64,000 nucleotides of DNA. Origin: Richelia sp. SL_2_1 (GTDB lineage Bacteria; Cyanobacteriota; Cyanobacteriia; Cyanobacteriales; Nostocaceae). The position numbers and the translations under genes were made by a program. Below the pieces are notes generated by a model. That model had not been told where the DNA came from and did no database searches. It worked only from the letters and a program-made list of their open reading frames with translations. The number at the start of each line of letters is the position of its first letter. The first letter of the stretch is position 1. Of this stretch, positions 39,308 through 47,565 are shown one piece after another. The stretch spans positions 1 to 64,000 of the forward strand of contig JAAUSO010000008.1 of the NCBI GenBank assembly GCA_012033205.1, written 5' to 3'.

Positions 39308-39667
39308 ATGCTGAAAAATTTAAATCGAATTGCTAACAATCCGATGAAACATTACAACGATGAATGGATTGTCCAATGGTGTCAAGATAATGGTTGGACT
39401 GATTTGTATATCGAACGCTGTAATAACTTCTGGGCTTTTCCTCCAGGTGCAGTAATGCCAGAACCAATTCCCACAAAAGTTTTGAGAACAATTAAAGCAG
39501 AGAACGGATTAACTTGTGAAGAACGTATTTGGTCGATTGCAGCAGTAATTGCCACAATGATAGCGGCAGGTGTTACTTATTGGTTGAGATGTCCGATACC
39601 AATGGTTGCAGCCTTTGCATTTAATGCTGTGACTGTTGCTCAATTGGAAGTTGAAGATGCCTATTGA
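39308..39667 (+). CDS. Conserved hypothetical protein with C-terminal membrane segments
   Basis: A 119-residue protein. The N-terminal part is soluble (DEWIVQWCQDNGWTDLYIER, then NNFWAFPPGAVMPEPIP). A hydrophobic stretch around 75-112 (IWSIAAVIATMIAAGVTYWL, then MVAAFAFNAVTVAQLE) probably forms two membrane helices. An internal ATG (39344, MKHYNDEW) could be the true start. The Trp-rich N-terminus looks conserved, and I believe related proteins occur in filamentous cyanobacteria. No function assigned. It is isolated, with no same-strand partner. Confidence 0.72.
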   Translation: MLKNLNRIANNPMKHYNDEWIVQWCQDNGWTDLYIERCNNFWAFPPGAVMPEPIPTKVLRTIKAENGLTCEERIWSIAAVIATMIAAGVTYWLRCPIPMVAAFAFNAVTVAQLEVEDAY

Positions 39668-40084
39668 AGAGTGCGGAGGTATTGGGGGAACCTTTTCCCC
39701 AGGAATATTATAAATAGGAATTTCCGTTAAAAGAATTAAGCTAATATAAAATATTTAAATAGCAAATAGCACTAGAAAAAATAATCTTTATTTCCTTGGT
39801 AATTTATATCTTGCATCATATACTATAGAAAGCTATCGTCAAAATAATTATTAATTGTTTGATTTCGTTATTACCCAACTGGGACTGCAAGTCCCAGCCT
39901 GATCGCAGAAGTCCATTAAAAGGGACTAAAAATATTACAGTTTTAGATAAGTGCTTATTTCTTATTTACAGCATATTTCCGGATGGATGAGGCAGATTTG
40001 GATGGGCAGGGATGCCATCCCACGCATTGCTTTATAATATGATGCTGTATCATAAAGAATGGGCGAATAGTTATCAATAATTAC
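39668..40084. other. Intergenic region with hairpin
   Basis: A 417-bp spacer between convergent genes. CTGGGACT / AGTCCCAG with a 3-nt loop forms a perfect hairpin at 39879-39897, without a following T-run. No ORF seen. Confidence 0.6.
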
Positions 40085-40861
40085 TCAACTGTTAATTAAA
40101 CTTGCAGCATCTGTATCTAAGAATAAATTCGCTTGAGCTTGATTGCGGAGAATAGAAGCTGGAAATTCTCTAGTAATATTTCCTTGTAATAATTGTTTAA
40201 TTAATTTAGCTTTACGTTTTCCTGGTGCAAGACAGATAATTTTTTTCGCCGCACAAATCATCGGTATAGTAAGAGTAAAAGCATATTTAGGTACACTTTC
40301 TAAATTAGGAAAATAACCACTATCTACTTGTTGCTGATGGTTAACTGAATCCAACTTAACTAGTTTTACCATATAGCGGTCATTAAAATCCGCCACAGAT
40401 GGTTCATTAAAAGCTAAATGTCCGTTTTCCCCTATTCCCAAAAAACACAGGTCAATCGGTTGTGCTGTGAGTAATTTAGAATAGCGATCGCACTCTTGTA
40501 AAGGCTGCAAAGTATCACCTTCTATATAGTGAAATTTCTGAGGTGAAATAAGCTTTTCGACACGTTTTCGGAGATAATATCGGAAACTGGAAGAATGCTC
40601 GGCTGATATACCTAAATATTCATCTAAATGAAAACAGATAATTCGCGACCAATCAATATTACTTAAATTAGTTAAAGTATCCAAAAATTGAAGTTGAGAA
40701 TTACCTGTTGCAAATAATATTGTTGCAGTTTGCTGGTGTTTGAGAATTTGCTGTAAATATTGTTGAACGATGGAAGAGACGGATAAAGCGAGTTCAGCTT
40801 CCGAATCGTAAATCTGAACTCCTAGGCTATCAACGCGAAAATCTTTTGTAGCGTTTGACAT
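40085..40861 (-). CDS. nagB: Glucosamine-6-phosphate deaminase-like isomerase
   Basis: A 258-residue NagB/6-phosphogluconolactonase-fold enzyme. NagB hallmarks are FHLDEYLGI near residues 76-84, with the catalytic Asp, and GIGENGHLAFNEPS near 141-154, with catalytic Glu and His. It should convert glucosamine-6-phosphate to fructose-6-phosphate and ammonia in amino-sugar recycling. The LDEY and NEP motifs favour NagB over lactonase. Length is normal. It stands alone on the minus strand. Confidence 0.88.
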   Translation of the reverse strand: MSNATKDFRVDSLGVQIYDSEAELALSVSSIVQQYLQQILKHQQTATILFATGNSQLQFLDTLTNLSNIDWSRIICFHLDEYLGISAEHSSSFRYYLRKRVEKLISPQKFHYIEGDTLQPLQECDRYSKLLTAQPIDLCFLGIGENGHLAFNEPSVADFNDRYMVKLVKLDSVNHQQQVDSGYFPNLESVPKYAFTLTIPMICAAKKIICLAPGKRKAKLIKQLLQGNITREFPASILRNQAQANLFLDTDAASLINS

Positions 40862-41991
40862 TTGATAACAAATAATTTTGTTGAATTAAGTAAACGAGTC
40901 GTCGTTACTCCGCCGTTGCACGGTAAAGGTAGATTTTTCAGTCTACCCATACACGCGCTAGTTACCATAGGTTGTCAGATTTTATAAGAATTCATCATAG
41001 TTTTTTGTAGGCTCGAATGCAGCAATTATTGCGGGAAACCACAAAATAATCTAAGCTATTTGATAAATGTTTATATTTTTTTACAGTTCATCAGAATAAA
41101 TTATGATATGTGGAATTTCTGATTTTGCAGATTTGTAATTATGGAAGTTTCTCAATTCTCATCAATAATCTCAGAGTGCCATCTCCGGATACAGATGATA
41201 ATTATTATCTATAAAATTAGAAATTCCTATGGATAGAAAACAAAGGTTTATAGTCACTGAGGGTAAGTTAAGTTGAGTTTAAATGTATATTCAAGAATAG
41301 TTAATGGAATCCTCAAATTACTGTATTTAAAGGATTTTAGGCTATTAACCGTTGAGTAGCACGCTAATTGAGTTTCAGTCGATTCCCGGAAGCTTACCTA
41401 CATTTATCTCAAATATAATCAAATATAATCTAGAACATATGCAAACAAAGTTTGTAATTATTATCAAGTACTTGCATTTTATACAGGCATCGGTTACATT
41501 CGGATATAAAGCTTAACTCCCAATTCGGGAGAAAATCTGGGATTACATCAGCTTAAGCAAGCATGAGTTAAGTAGACCTGTAAAACTTTTCTCATTCTGA
41601 CAACAAATGCTTGGTGTAAAACTGCTACTTTTAGACTATTGCCAAAAATCTCAAAGCTTCCCACTCCGAGTAGAATTTCTACTTTTTGGTGATGCTTTTC
41701 GTACAATCTATTTTTTTTATAAACTTATTGAGAATAATTTGCAACATATTCACAAATTTAGATATAGTAAAAATATATAAACAAAAAGCTTTGAAAATCC
41801 AAGGATTTTCAAAACGTCGAGGTTGATTTACGGTTAAAGTAGCTTTTTTGACAATGGTTTTAATGAATAATTTACATATACTTTTGATTTCCATGATGAT
41901 GCTTCCCGGTATTCACTTGTAAGCTGAAGTATTAAAGGTATAGATAAGTTTTTTGGAAAAAATCGACCTGTATAAAGGGAACAGAAAAAAT
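40862..41991. other. Long intergenic region, no convincing gene
   Basis: About 1.1 kb, A+T-rich. A 71-codon minus-strand frame (41679-41894) is Lys/Ile-rich without motifs and unlikely to be real. AAGTTAAGTTGAGT near 41265 recurs near 47368. No heptamer array, tRNA or strong hairpin-terminator recognised. Confidence 0.55.
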
Positions 41992-42291
41992 ATGTATAAC
42001 AGCGAAGAATCAAGGCAAATACTCAGTGAAAACCCCAAGGCTCAAATGAAGAATGTAGAAAGAATACATAAAACTGATGAATTTATAACTATCTATAGAG
42101 GTAAAATTTTATGTGTTGCAAAATTTCTCAAGCTGTTGGTAGCATTTTTTTTAGGACAAGAGAATTTTGATCAAGAAAGTGTTATAAAAGTCCTATTAGG
42201 AAAACAGTTAATTAATCAATTTGATTACTACATAAGTATTTCTGTTTGCAGTTTAAAGTATTGCAGCGGAATTATGATTGAGAAATCTTAG
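41992..42291 (+). CDS. Small hypothetical protein
   Basis: A 99-residue frame starting MYNSEESRQILSENPKAQ, with GGGAACAG some 8-14 bp upstream as a weak ribosome site. An in-frame TTG at 41953 would add 13 residues. The middle part LCVAKFLKLLVAFFLG is hydrophobic and could be a membrane segment; the tail has three cysteines. I recognise no family. Its long open length in A+T-rich DNA and its orientation with the next gene give modest support. It ends 88 bp before the sucrase/ferredoxin-like gene. Confidence 0.35.
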   Translation: MYNSEESRQILSENPKAQMKNVERIHKTDEFITIYRGKILCVAKFLKLLVAFFLGQENFDQESVIKVLLGKQLINQFDYYISISVCSLKYCSGIMIEKS

Positions 42292-42379
42292 TACTAAGGA
42301 TGATTCTTTAGGGAGTCGATAGTCACATTATCTATGTGTAATATCCTGTTTGTAAAAATACACGACCCATATAAAATAA

Positions 42380-43357
42380 ATGAGTACAAATTTTTGTTCT
42401 GATAATTCACGAGAAGTAGGGGAAGATATTATTGGTACTGCAACCAATAATCAGACTTATGTTTTGGTAGAATGCCCACCTCCGTGGAATTCGGATGCTT
42501 TTAGTTCTAAATGGGTTCCGGATAATTTGCGGTTATTGATGGAAGAGGCAAAAACAGCTAAACTACCGATTAAATTTCAGTTAATTGCTAATGATTTATC
42601 GCATAAAGCAAACTCTACGACGCTGCTGATTTATCACCAAGAAAAAGGAGAAGGTAAAGGTTACTTGAAACGAGAGTTTAAGTTGGAAAATATCGAACAA
42701 GCAGCGGCAACTATCAAAAAATGGTTGTGGAGAAAAAATCTCAAATATGAAATAGATGCAACTACCACAAGAGATATATTAGTTTGTACTCATGGTAGTC
42801 ACGATAAATGTTGTGCAAGATACGGAAATCCGTTTTATTTCCACGCTAAGAATATTATTTCGAGTTTAGGCTTGGATAATGTGCGGATTTGGAAATCCAG
42901 TCATTTCGGAGGACATCGATTTGCGCCGACAATGATAGACTTGCCACAAGGAAGGTATTATGGCAATCTTGACCCAGAGTCATTTAAGTCAATATTGACT
43001 CATACTGGTGATATTGAGTGCTTTAAGGATATTTATCGAGGTTGGGGAATTCTACCAAAGTCGATTCAAATTGTCGAAAGAGAATTAATTCTGCGTTACG
43101 GATGGGATTGGTTTAATTACAAAGCAGCAGGTAGAATTATCGAACAAAGTTTGGATAAGAGTAGTGTACTCGCAGAGTTAACTTTTGAAAAACCCGACGC
43201 TTCTGTTTATGTCTATCAAGCTAAACTTGTTAAAGATCATAGCAAGACACAAGCCCTCAAAACTTCCTGTAATGCCAAGCATGACACTGTATTAGTTAGA
43301 TATGCTGTTGCGAATATGTGGTTAGCTTCTAGAGACTTGGTGAAAGTAGCAAGTTAA
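42380..43357 (+). CDS. Sucrase/ferredoxin-like (Suc_Fer-like) protein
   Basis: A 325-residue protein of the sucrase/ferredoxin-like family, whose members have a thioredoxin-like [2Fe-2S] ferredoxin fold. The C-terminal half carries ILVCTHGSHDKCCARYG (Cys136, Cys144, Cys145) and WKSSHFGGHRFAPTMIDLPQ near 171-190, with the conserved His pair. The N-terminal part has ECPPPWNSDAF near 31-41. The family name comes from old annotation; the true substrate is unknown. It is probably cytosolic. It forms no obvious operon. Confidence 0.87.
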   Translation: MSTNFCSDNSREVGEDIIGTATNNQTYVLVECPPPWNSDAFSSKWVPDNLRLLMEEAKTAKLPIKFQLIANDLSHKANSTTLLIYHQEKGEGKGYLKREFKLENIEQAAATIKKWLWRKNLKYEIDATTTRDILVCTHGSHDKCCARYGNPFYFHAKNIISSLGLDNVRIWKSSHFGGHRFAPTMIDLPQGRYYGNLDPESFKSILTHTGDIECFKDIYRGWGILPKSIQIVERELILRYGWDWFNYKAAGRIIEQSLDKSSVLAELTFEKPDASVYVYQAKLVKDHSKTQALKTSCNAKHDTVLVRYAVANMWLASRDLVKVAS

Positions 43358-43546
43358 TTTGGGTTTACTGTTTGTCATTATAATTAGTAGCATAATTGGA
43401 TATTAATTCTCTTCGTTTAATTCCAAGTAAAGCACTTTTTGTTACCGGGTGTTCTATCCAATGGTTTTGTCTATACTTTAGATTAGGTTTCTCAATGGAC
43501 TATAATTTTTTAGTCCCCTAATTCGTCTCATAAAAATATATTTGAC

Positions 43547-44275
43547 TCAATCGGGTAAATTATTGGGGTCAATACCTTGAGATAACAAGTAAGCGATTAA
43601 CTTTTCTTTTTGTTGACGTTCTTGTTCAATTAATTCTACTGCCCAAGGTAACATTTTATCAGCTTCATCCCACCAGCGCAACCAATATCCACTTCGAGCT
43701 TCTTTGGTACCTTGCCAAGTTCCTAAAAATAAGTTCATCGAAGTGATAAAATGACGACCATCGGGGTTTGGCAATTCTAATTCATATCGTCCGTTTTGCA
43801 ACTGATAAAATTCTAATAAACCCCCATTTGGATCAAAAATAATATAAACAGGTAATTTTAAAATTTGTTCGTAGAAAAACCATTTTCCTGGTGGGTAGGT
43901 TGGTTTAACAGAATATTCTTCACCTTGGGTTTCTGACAAGAATTCCATTACCACCGCAGGAATATCACCTTCTAATAATGGTGTATAACTTTTACGGTCT
44001 GGTAAAATCGATTTTACTGATGGAATATAAACCCAGTCTGGTGCTTTAGCAATAAATTGTCCATTAATTGTCGCACAAAGTCCAAAATTGGATGCAATTA
44101 ACATTTGGGGTTGAATAAACCCGGATATTTCTAAACTTTCCCGTAATGCACCTGCTAAAAGTGGTTGCCCAGTATTTTCCACTGGTTCATCCTCAAGTTG
44201 AAAATCTTCGGGTAAAGCTTCCCAAGATATTACCAGTTCAGTTGAGGACTTGGATTTACTAGTTTGGGTTGCCAT
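43547..44275 (-). CDS. Uma2 family (DUF820) putative nuclease
   Basis: A 242-residue protein of the Uma2/DUF820 group, a PD-(D/E)XK-like fold greatly expanded in cyanobacteria. Visible marks are APDWVYIPSV near 83, IPAVVMEFLSETQG near 112 and LPVYIIFDPNGGLLEFYQLQ near 150. The C-terminus is an Arg/Gln/Lys-rich helix ending SQGIDPNNLPD, typical of the family. Nuclease activity is predicted from the fold only. It lies 71 bp downstream of the antiporter gene in the same orientation. Confidence 0.88.
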   Translation of the reverse strand: MATQTSKSKSSTELVISWEALPEDFQLEDEPVENTGQPLLAGALRESLEISGFIQPQMLIASNFGLCATINGQFIAKAPDWVYIPSVKSILPDRKSYTPLLEGDIPAVVMEFLSETQGEEYSVKPTYPPGKWFFYEQILKLPVYIIFDPNGGLLEFYQLQNGRYELELPNPDGRHFITSMNLFLGTWQGTKEARSGYWLRWWDEADKMLPWAVELIEQERQQKEKLIAYLLSQGIDPNNLPD

Positions 44276-44346
44276 AAATACCGCCTATAAAGACTTAGTA
44301 TTATTTTATCACTAACTATTTGAGTTATGGGGCATTGATAATTAAC

Positions 44347-46071
44347 TTACTTATCCGGTCTAATACTCAAATACTTATCGAAGCGAATTTTATTGATAAT
44401 ATCATAAATTTGATATTCTTTTGCACCCAAGGTTTTGAGTAAATGAGTTCCTAATTCTAATGCTGCTTCAAATTCTGGTTGTACTACTTCTTTTGCACCC
44501 ATTTGAGTCAGGATATCGATTTCTTTATCAGAGTGCGATCGCGCAATAATATCTAACCCTGGAGCGATTGACAAAGCGTGTTCTAATAGGATTCTAGTAC
44601 TTGCAGCGTCGGGTAAGGCAATTACTAAGGCTTTTGCATTTTCTAAATGTGCTTTTTCTAATACTAATTCAGAATCAGCATCACCAAATAGATAAGGAAT
44701 TTTTTTACTTCTAAGTCTTTGAATTGCCGGTTCGCAATTATCAATCACCAGGAGTGGATAACCTTGATTTTGTAAGATTTTGACTACAACTTGTCCAACT
44801 CTACCATAACCTGCGACAACGACATGAGAGTTTATAGTATCTGGAATAGAGAAGCTTTTAGGTGCTTCAAAACGTCGTAAATATTTGAATAAAAACGGTG
44901 TTTGTGTGATTTTATCTGCTATTTTTGGCGCTCTTTCTAATAAAATAGGAGTCACAACTAAAGTGATTGCTGTAGTACCTAAAAGTAAAAGATAAACCTC
45001 TTCAGAAATCAGTTTTAATTCTAAACCAGTTAATTCTAATACAAAGGAAAATTCACCTATTTGATTAATCCCAAGAGCAGTAATTACTGCTGTTCTCACA
45101 GAGTAACCAAATTTTAAAACAATGGGAAATACAATTGCAGCTTTACCTACCATGATTAATGTTACTAAGCCTAAAATTAACCCGAAATTATTAATTAAAA
45201 TATTTGGATCAATCAGCATTCCAATGGAAGCGAAGAAAAGACTCGCAAAAGTGTCACGTAACGGTAATACTTTAGCTAAAGCATGGTCTGCATAGTCTAT
45301 TTCTGATATCATTAAACCCGCGACAAAAGCACCCATTTCAATAGAAAGACCAAGAGCCGCTGTAATTAAAGCCACTCCTAAACATAAAGCTATGATAGTT
45401 ATTAAGAATAATTCGTCACTTTCAGTTGCTGCAATATTACGAATCAAACCTGGTACAACCCAACGACTTAAAATAAATGCGATCGCCCCAAATGCAATAA
45501 CTTTAACTACAGCGAAAAACAAAGCCGGAGCAATATTTTCTGGTTGTTTCAATGCTGGCAAAATAGCTAACATAATACCCAAAGCCAAATCTTGAACGAT
45601 TAAAATCGCCAACATAATTTGACCATGAACTGTATAAGTTTCTCCTTTTTCCGTAAGTGTTTTTAATACTACTGCTGTAGAAGAAAGGGAAAATACTACA
45701 CCTAAAAATATTCCTTGTGGCAATCCCGAAGCCCAACCCAAAGTAACAGTAATTAGGGTTACAAAGATAGTAGTTAATGCAATTTGTAATAAACTACCAC
45801 TAATAGCAATATCCTTAACTCGTTTAACCTCAGCGAAAGAAAACTCTACACCCAAAGCAAACAGGAGAAAAGCAACGCCAAATTCAGCCAAAGATTTGAT
45901 TAAATTGACATCGTTTAATAATTTAAAGCCAAAAGGACCGACAATTAATCCGCTAGCAAGATATCCTAATAAAACAGGTTGACGCAGCTTGTTAGCGATA
46001 TATCCACCCAGCGCCGATGCTCCCAAAACTGTGGTAAAATCTATAATTAAACTATGCCCTGATGCTGCCAT
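44347..46071 (-). CDS. Cation:proton antiporter, KefB/CPA2 type with TrkA-N domain
   Basis: A 574-residue membrane protein. About 12 helices fill residues 5-385, with GPFGFKLL and the conserved GVEFSF and GAFVAGLMISE segments of CPA2 antiporters. A cytosolic TrkA-N/RCK domain follows: HVVVAGYGRVGQVVVKILQN near 408, the NAD-binding GxGxxG, then LFGDADSELVLEKAHLENAK. It should exchange K+ or Na+ for H+ across plasma or thylakoid membrane, gated by nucleotide binding. Length is typical. The gene may form a unit with the Uma2 gene downstream. Confidence 0.92.
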   Translation of the reverse strand: MAASGHSLIIDFTTVLGASALGGYIANKLRQPVLLGYLASGLIVGPFGFKLLNDVNLIKSLAEFGVAFLLFALGVEFSFAEVKRVKDIAISGSLLQIALTTIFVTLITVTLGWASGLPQGIFLGVVFSLSSTAVVLKTLTEKGETYTVHGQIMLAILIVQDLALGIMLAILPALKQPENIAPALFFAVVKVIAFGAIAFILSRWVVPGLIRNIAATESDELFLITIIALCLGVALITAALGLSIEMGAFVAGLMISEIDYADHALAKVLPLRDTFASLFFASIGMLIDPNILINNFGLILGLVTLIMVGKAAIVFPIVLKFGYSVRTAVITALGINQIGEFSFVLELTGLELKLISEEVYLLLLGTTAITLVVTPILLERAPKIADKITQTPFLFKYLRRFEAPKSFSIPDTINSHVVVAGYGRVGQVVVKILQNQGYPLLVIDNCEPAIQRLRSKKIPYLFGDADSELVLEKAHLENAKALVIALPDAASTRILLEHALSIAPGLDIIARSHSDKEIDILTQMGAKEVVQPEFEAALELGTHLLKTLGAKEYQIYDIINKIRFDKYLSIRPDK

Positions 46072-46723
46072 GTCTTTCCTTTTTTGGTACGCTGTTTTTA
46101 TTATTAGGTTAGCGCGATATACATAAAAGCATCGGCGGAATCTATCAGAATTAGATATAAAGTTAATTACTCTACAAAATTATGGGAAAATTTTTGTAAT
46201 GGCAAGGTTATTGAAATATCAATATATGATTTGAATTTTCGCGTTAAACTTGGCTTGATATAGCAGTGTGTTTGATTAATCACATATCCTTGGGGAATAT
46301 TGACTCAATTGTTAAATTTACTGCATTAAAATTATTGCACAATCAGTTTTTTGACTATTTGCTAATTAGGAAATGTCAGTCCTTATTAAAATAGAATTTA
46401 TCCTCCCATTTTCAGCGTTTCGGGCTACTACAAATACCTAATTTTATTCAAACATCAAACCGGATTTCTATATATAATCAAAAAACTATAAGTATATTTC
46501 AAATTTTCAAGTTAAAAATATTTCATATACATCGTATTTTATCTAACACTCGCATTACTAGACAAGTAAATAAACAAACTATACACTTTCTTGATTTGCT
46601 AAAAAAATATTCATAAAATTGTTTATATTATAAAAAAAATATAATTTATATTCTGTTTTTTGGACAATCTATTGTAACTTTAATCTTACATTGAATAATC
46701 ATTTCATTTTGATACTTTTCAGC
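46072..46723. other. Intergenic region, no gene seen
   Basis: A very A+T-rich spacer of about 650 bp between divergent genes. No ORF, repeat array or tRNA recognised. It must hold the promoters of both flanking genes. Confidence 0.6.
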
Positions 46724-47335
46724 ATGGAAACCCTGCGTTTGTATGATTTCTTACCATCAGGTAATGGCTATAAGATACGTTTGTTATTAACACAAATTGG
46801 TATGCCATTTGACAGAATAGAGATAAATATATTAGAAGGAGAAACTAGAAGTCCAGAATTTTTAAGCAGAAATCCCAACGGTAAAATACCACTTCTAGAA
46901 ATTGGTGAGAATAAATACTTAGCAGAGTCAAATGCAATCTTAATGTATCTAAGTGAAGGAACAGAATTTTTACCTTATGACCGTTTTTTAACAGCACAGG
47001 TATTACAATGGTTATTCTTTGAGCAGTCTAGTCACGAACCATTTATTGCTACATCTAGATATTGGATTTCGATTTTAGGTAAAGCAGAGGAATATCAAGA
47101 AGCATTAAAAGAAAAGCATGAGCGCGGTTATCAAGCGCTGGAAGTGATGGAAAATCATTTAACCGGGAAAACTTTCTTTGTTGGAGAACGTTATACTATT
47201 GCCGATATTGCTTTATTTGCTTATACACACGTTGCAGATGAAGGAGGATTTGATTTAAGTCGATTCAAGGCGATTCTAGCTTGGATAGAAAGAGTCAAAA
47301 TGCAACCGGGGTATATCGATATTCATCAAGGATAA
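46724..47335 (+). CDS. Glutathione S-transferase family protein
   Basis: A 203-residue GST. The N-terminal thioredoxin-like half runs METLRLYDFLPSGNGYKIRL, then NPNGKIPLLEIGENKYLAES with the cis-Pro and the glutathione-binding ES pair. The helical C-terminal half contains LTGKTFFVGERYTIADIALF, the family's N-capping motif. A TTG at 46691 would add 11 hydrophobic residues with no family support, so I use the ATG. A catalytic Ser in SGNGYK is plausible. Role in detoxification or redox protection is inferred from the family. Confidence 0.9.
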   Translation: METLRLYDFLPSGNGYKIRLLLTQIGMPFDRIEINILEGETRSPEFLSRNPNGKIPLLEIGENKYLAESNAILMYLSEGTEFLPYDRFLTAQVLQWLFFEQSSHEPFIATSRYWISILGKAEEYQEALKEKHERGYQALEVMENHLTGKTFFVGERYTIADIALFAYTHVADEGGFDLSRFKAILAWIERVKMQPGYIDIHQG

Positions 47336-47339
47336 CAAG

Positions 47340-47372
47340 AGATGGGAATAGGGAATAGGGAATAGGGAATAA
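47340..47372. repeat. Tandem heptamers (GGGAATA)n
   Basis: Four copies of AATAGGG follow the GST stop codon, the same unit as at 29036-29144. Confidence 0.85.
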
Positions 47373-47488
47373 GTTAAGTTGAGTGTTTATTTGAAATTTT
47401 GTACTGAGGTAAAAGTGTAAATTTAAGCTGTTTTGTATAATATTATGTAACAAAATTTAAATTTACTTAACGTGAGTTCCAACTATGA

Positions 47489-47553
47489 AGAAGTCGGGTT
47501 TTTCTCCTGAAATATCTCTAACAGAAGATAACTGTGATAAAAACCCGACTTCT
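47489..47553. repeat. 64-bp inverted-repeat element, copy 2
   Basis: Arms AGAAGTCGGGTTTTT and AAAAACCCGACTTCT are identical to copy 1, with a 35-nt loop containing AAATATCTC and TAACAG. It lies between the convergent GST and acylase genes, 12 bp from the acylase stop codon. Confidence 0.85.
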
Positions 47554-47565
47554 TACCGACACACT

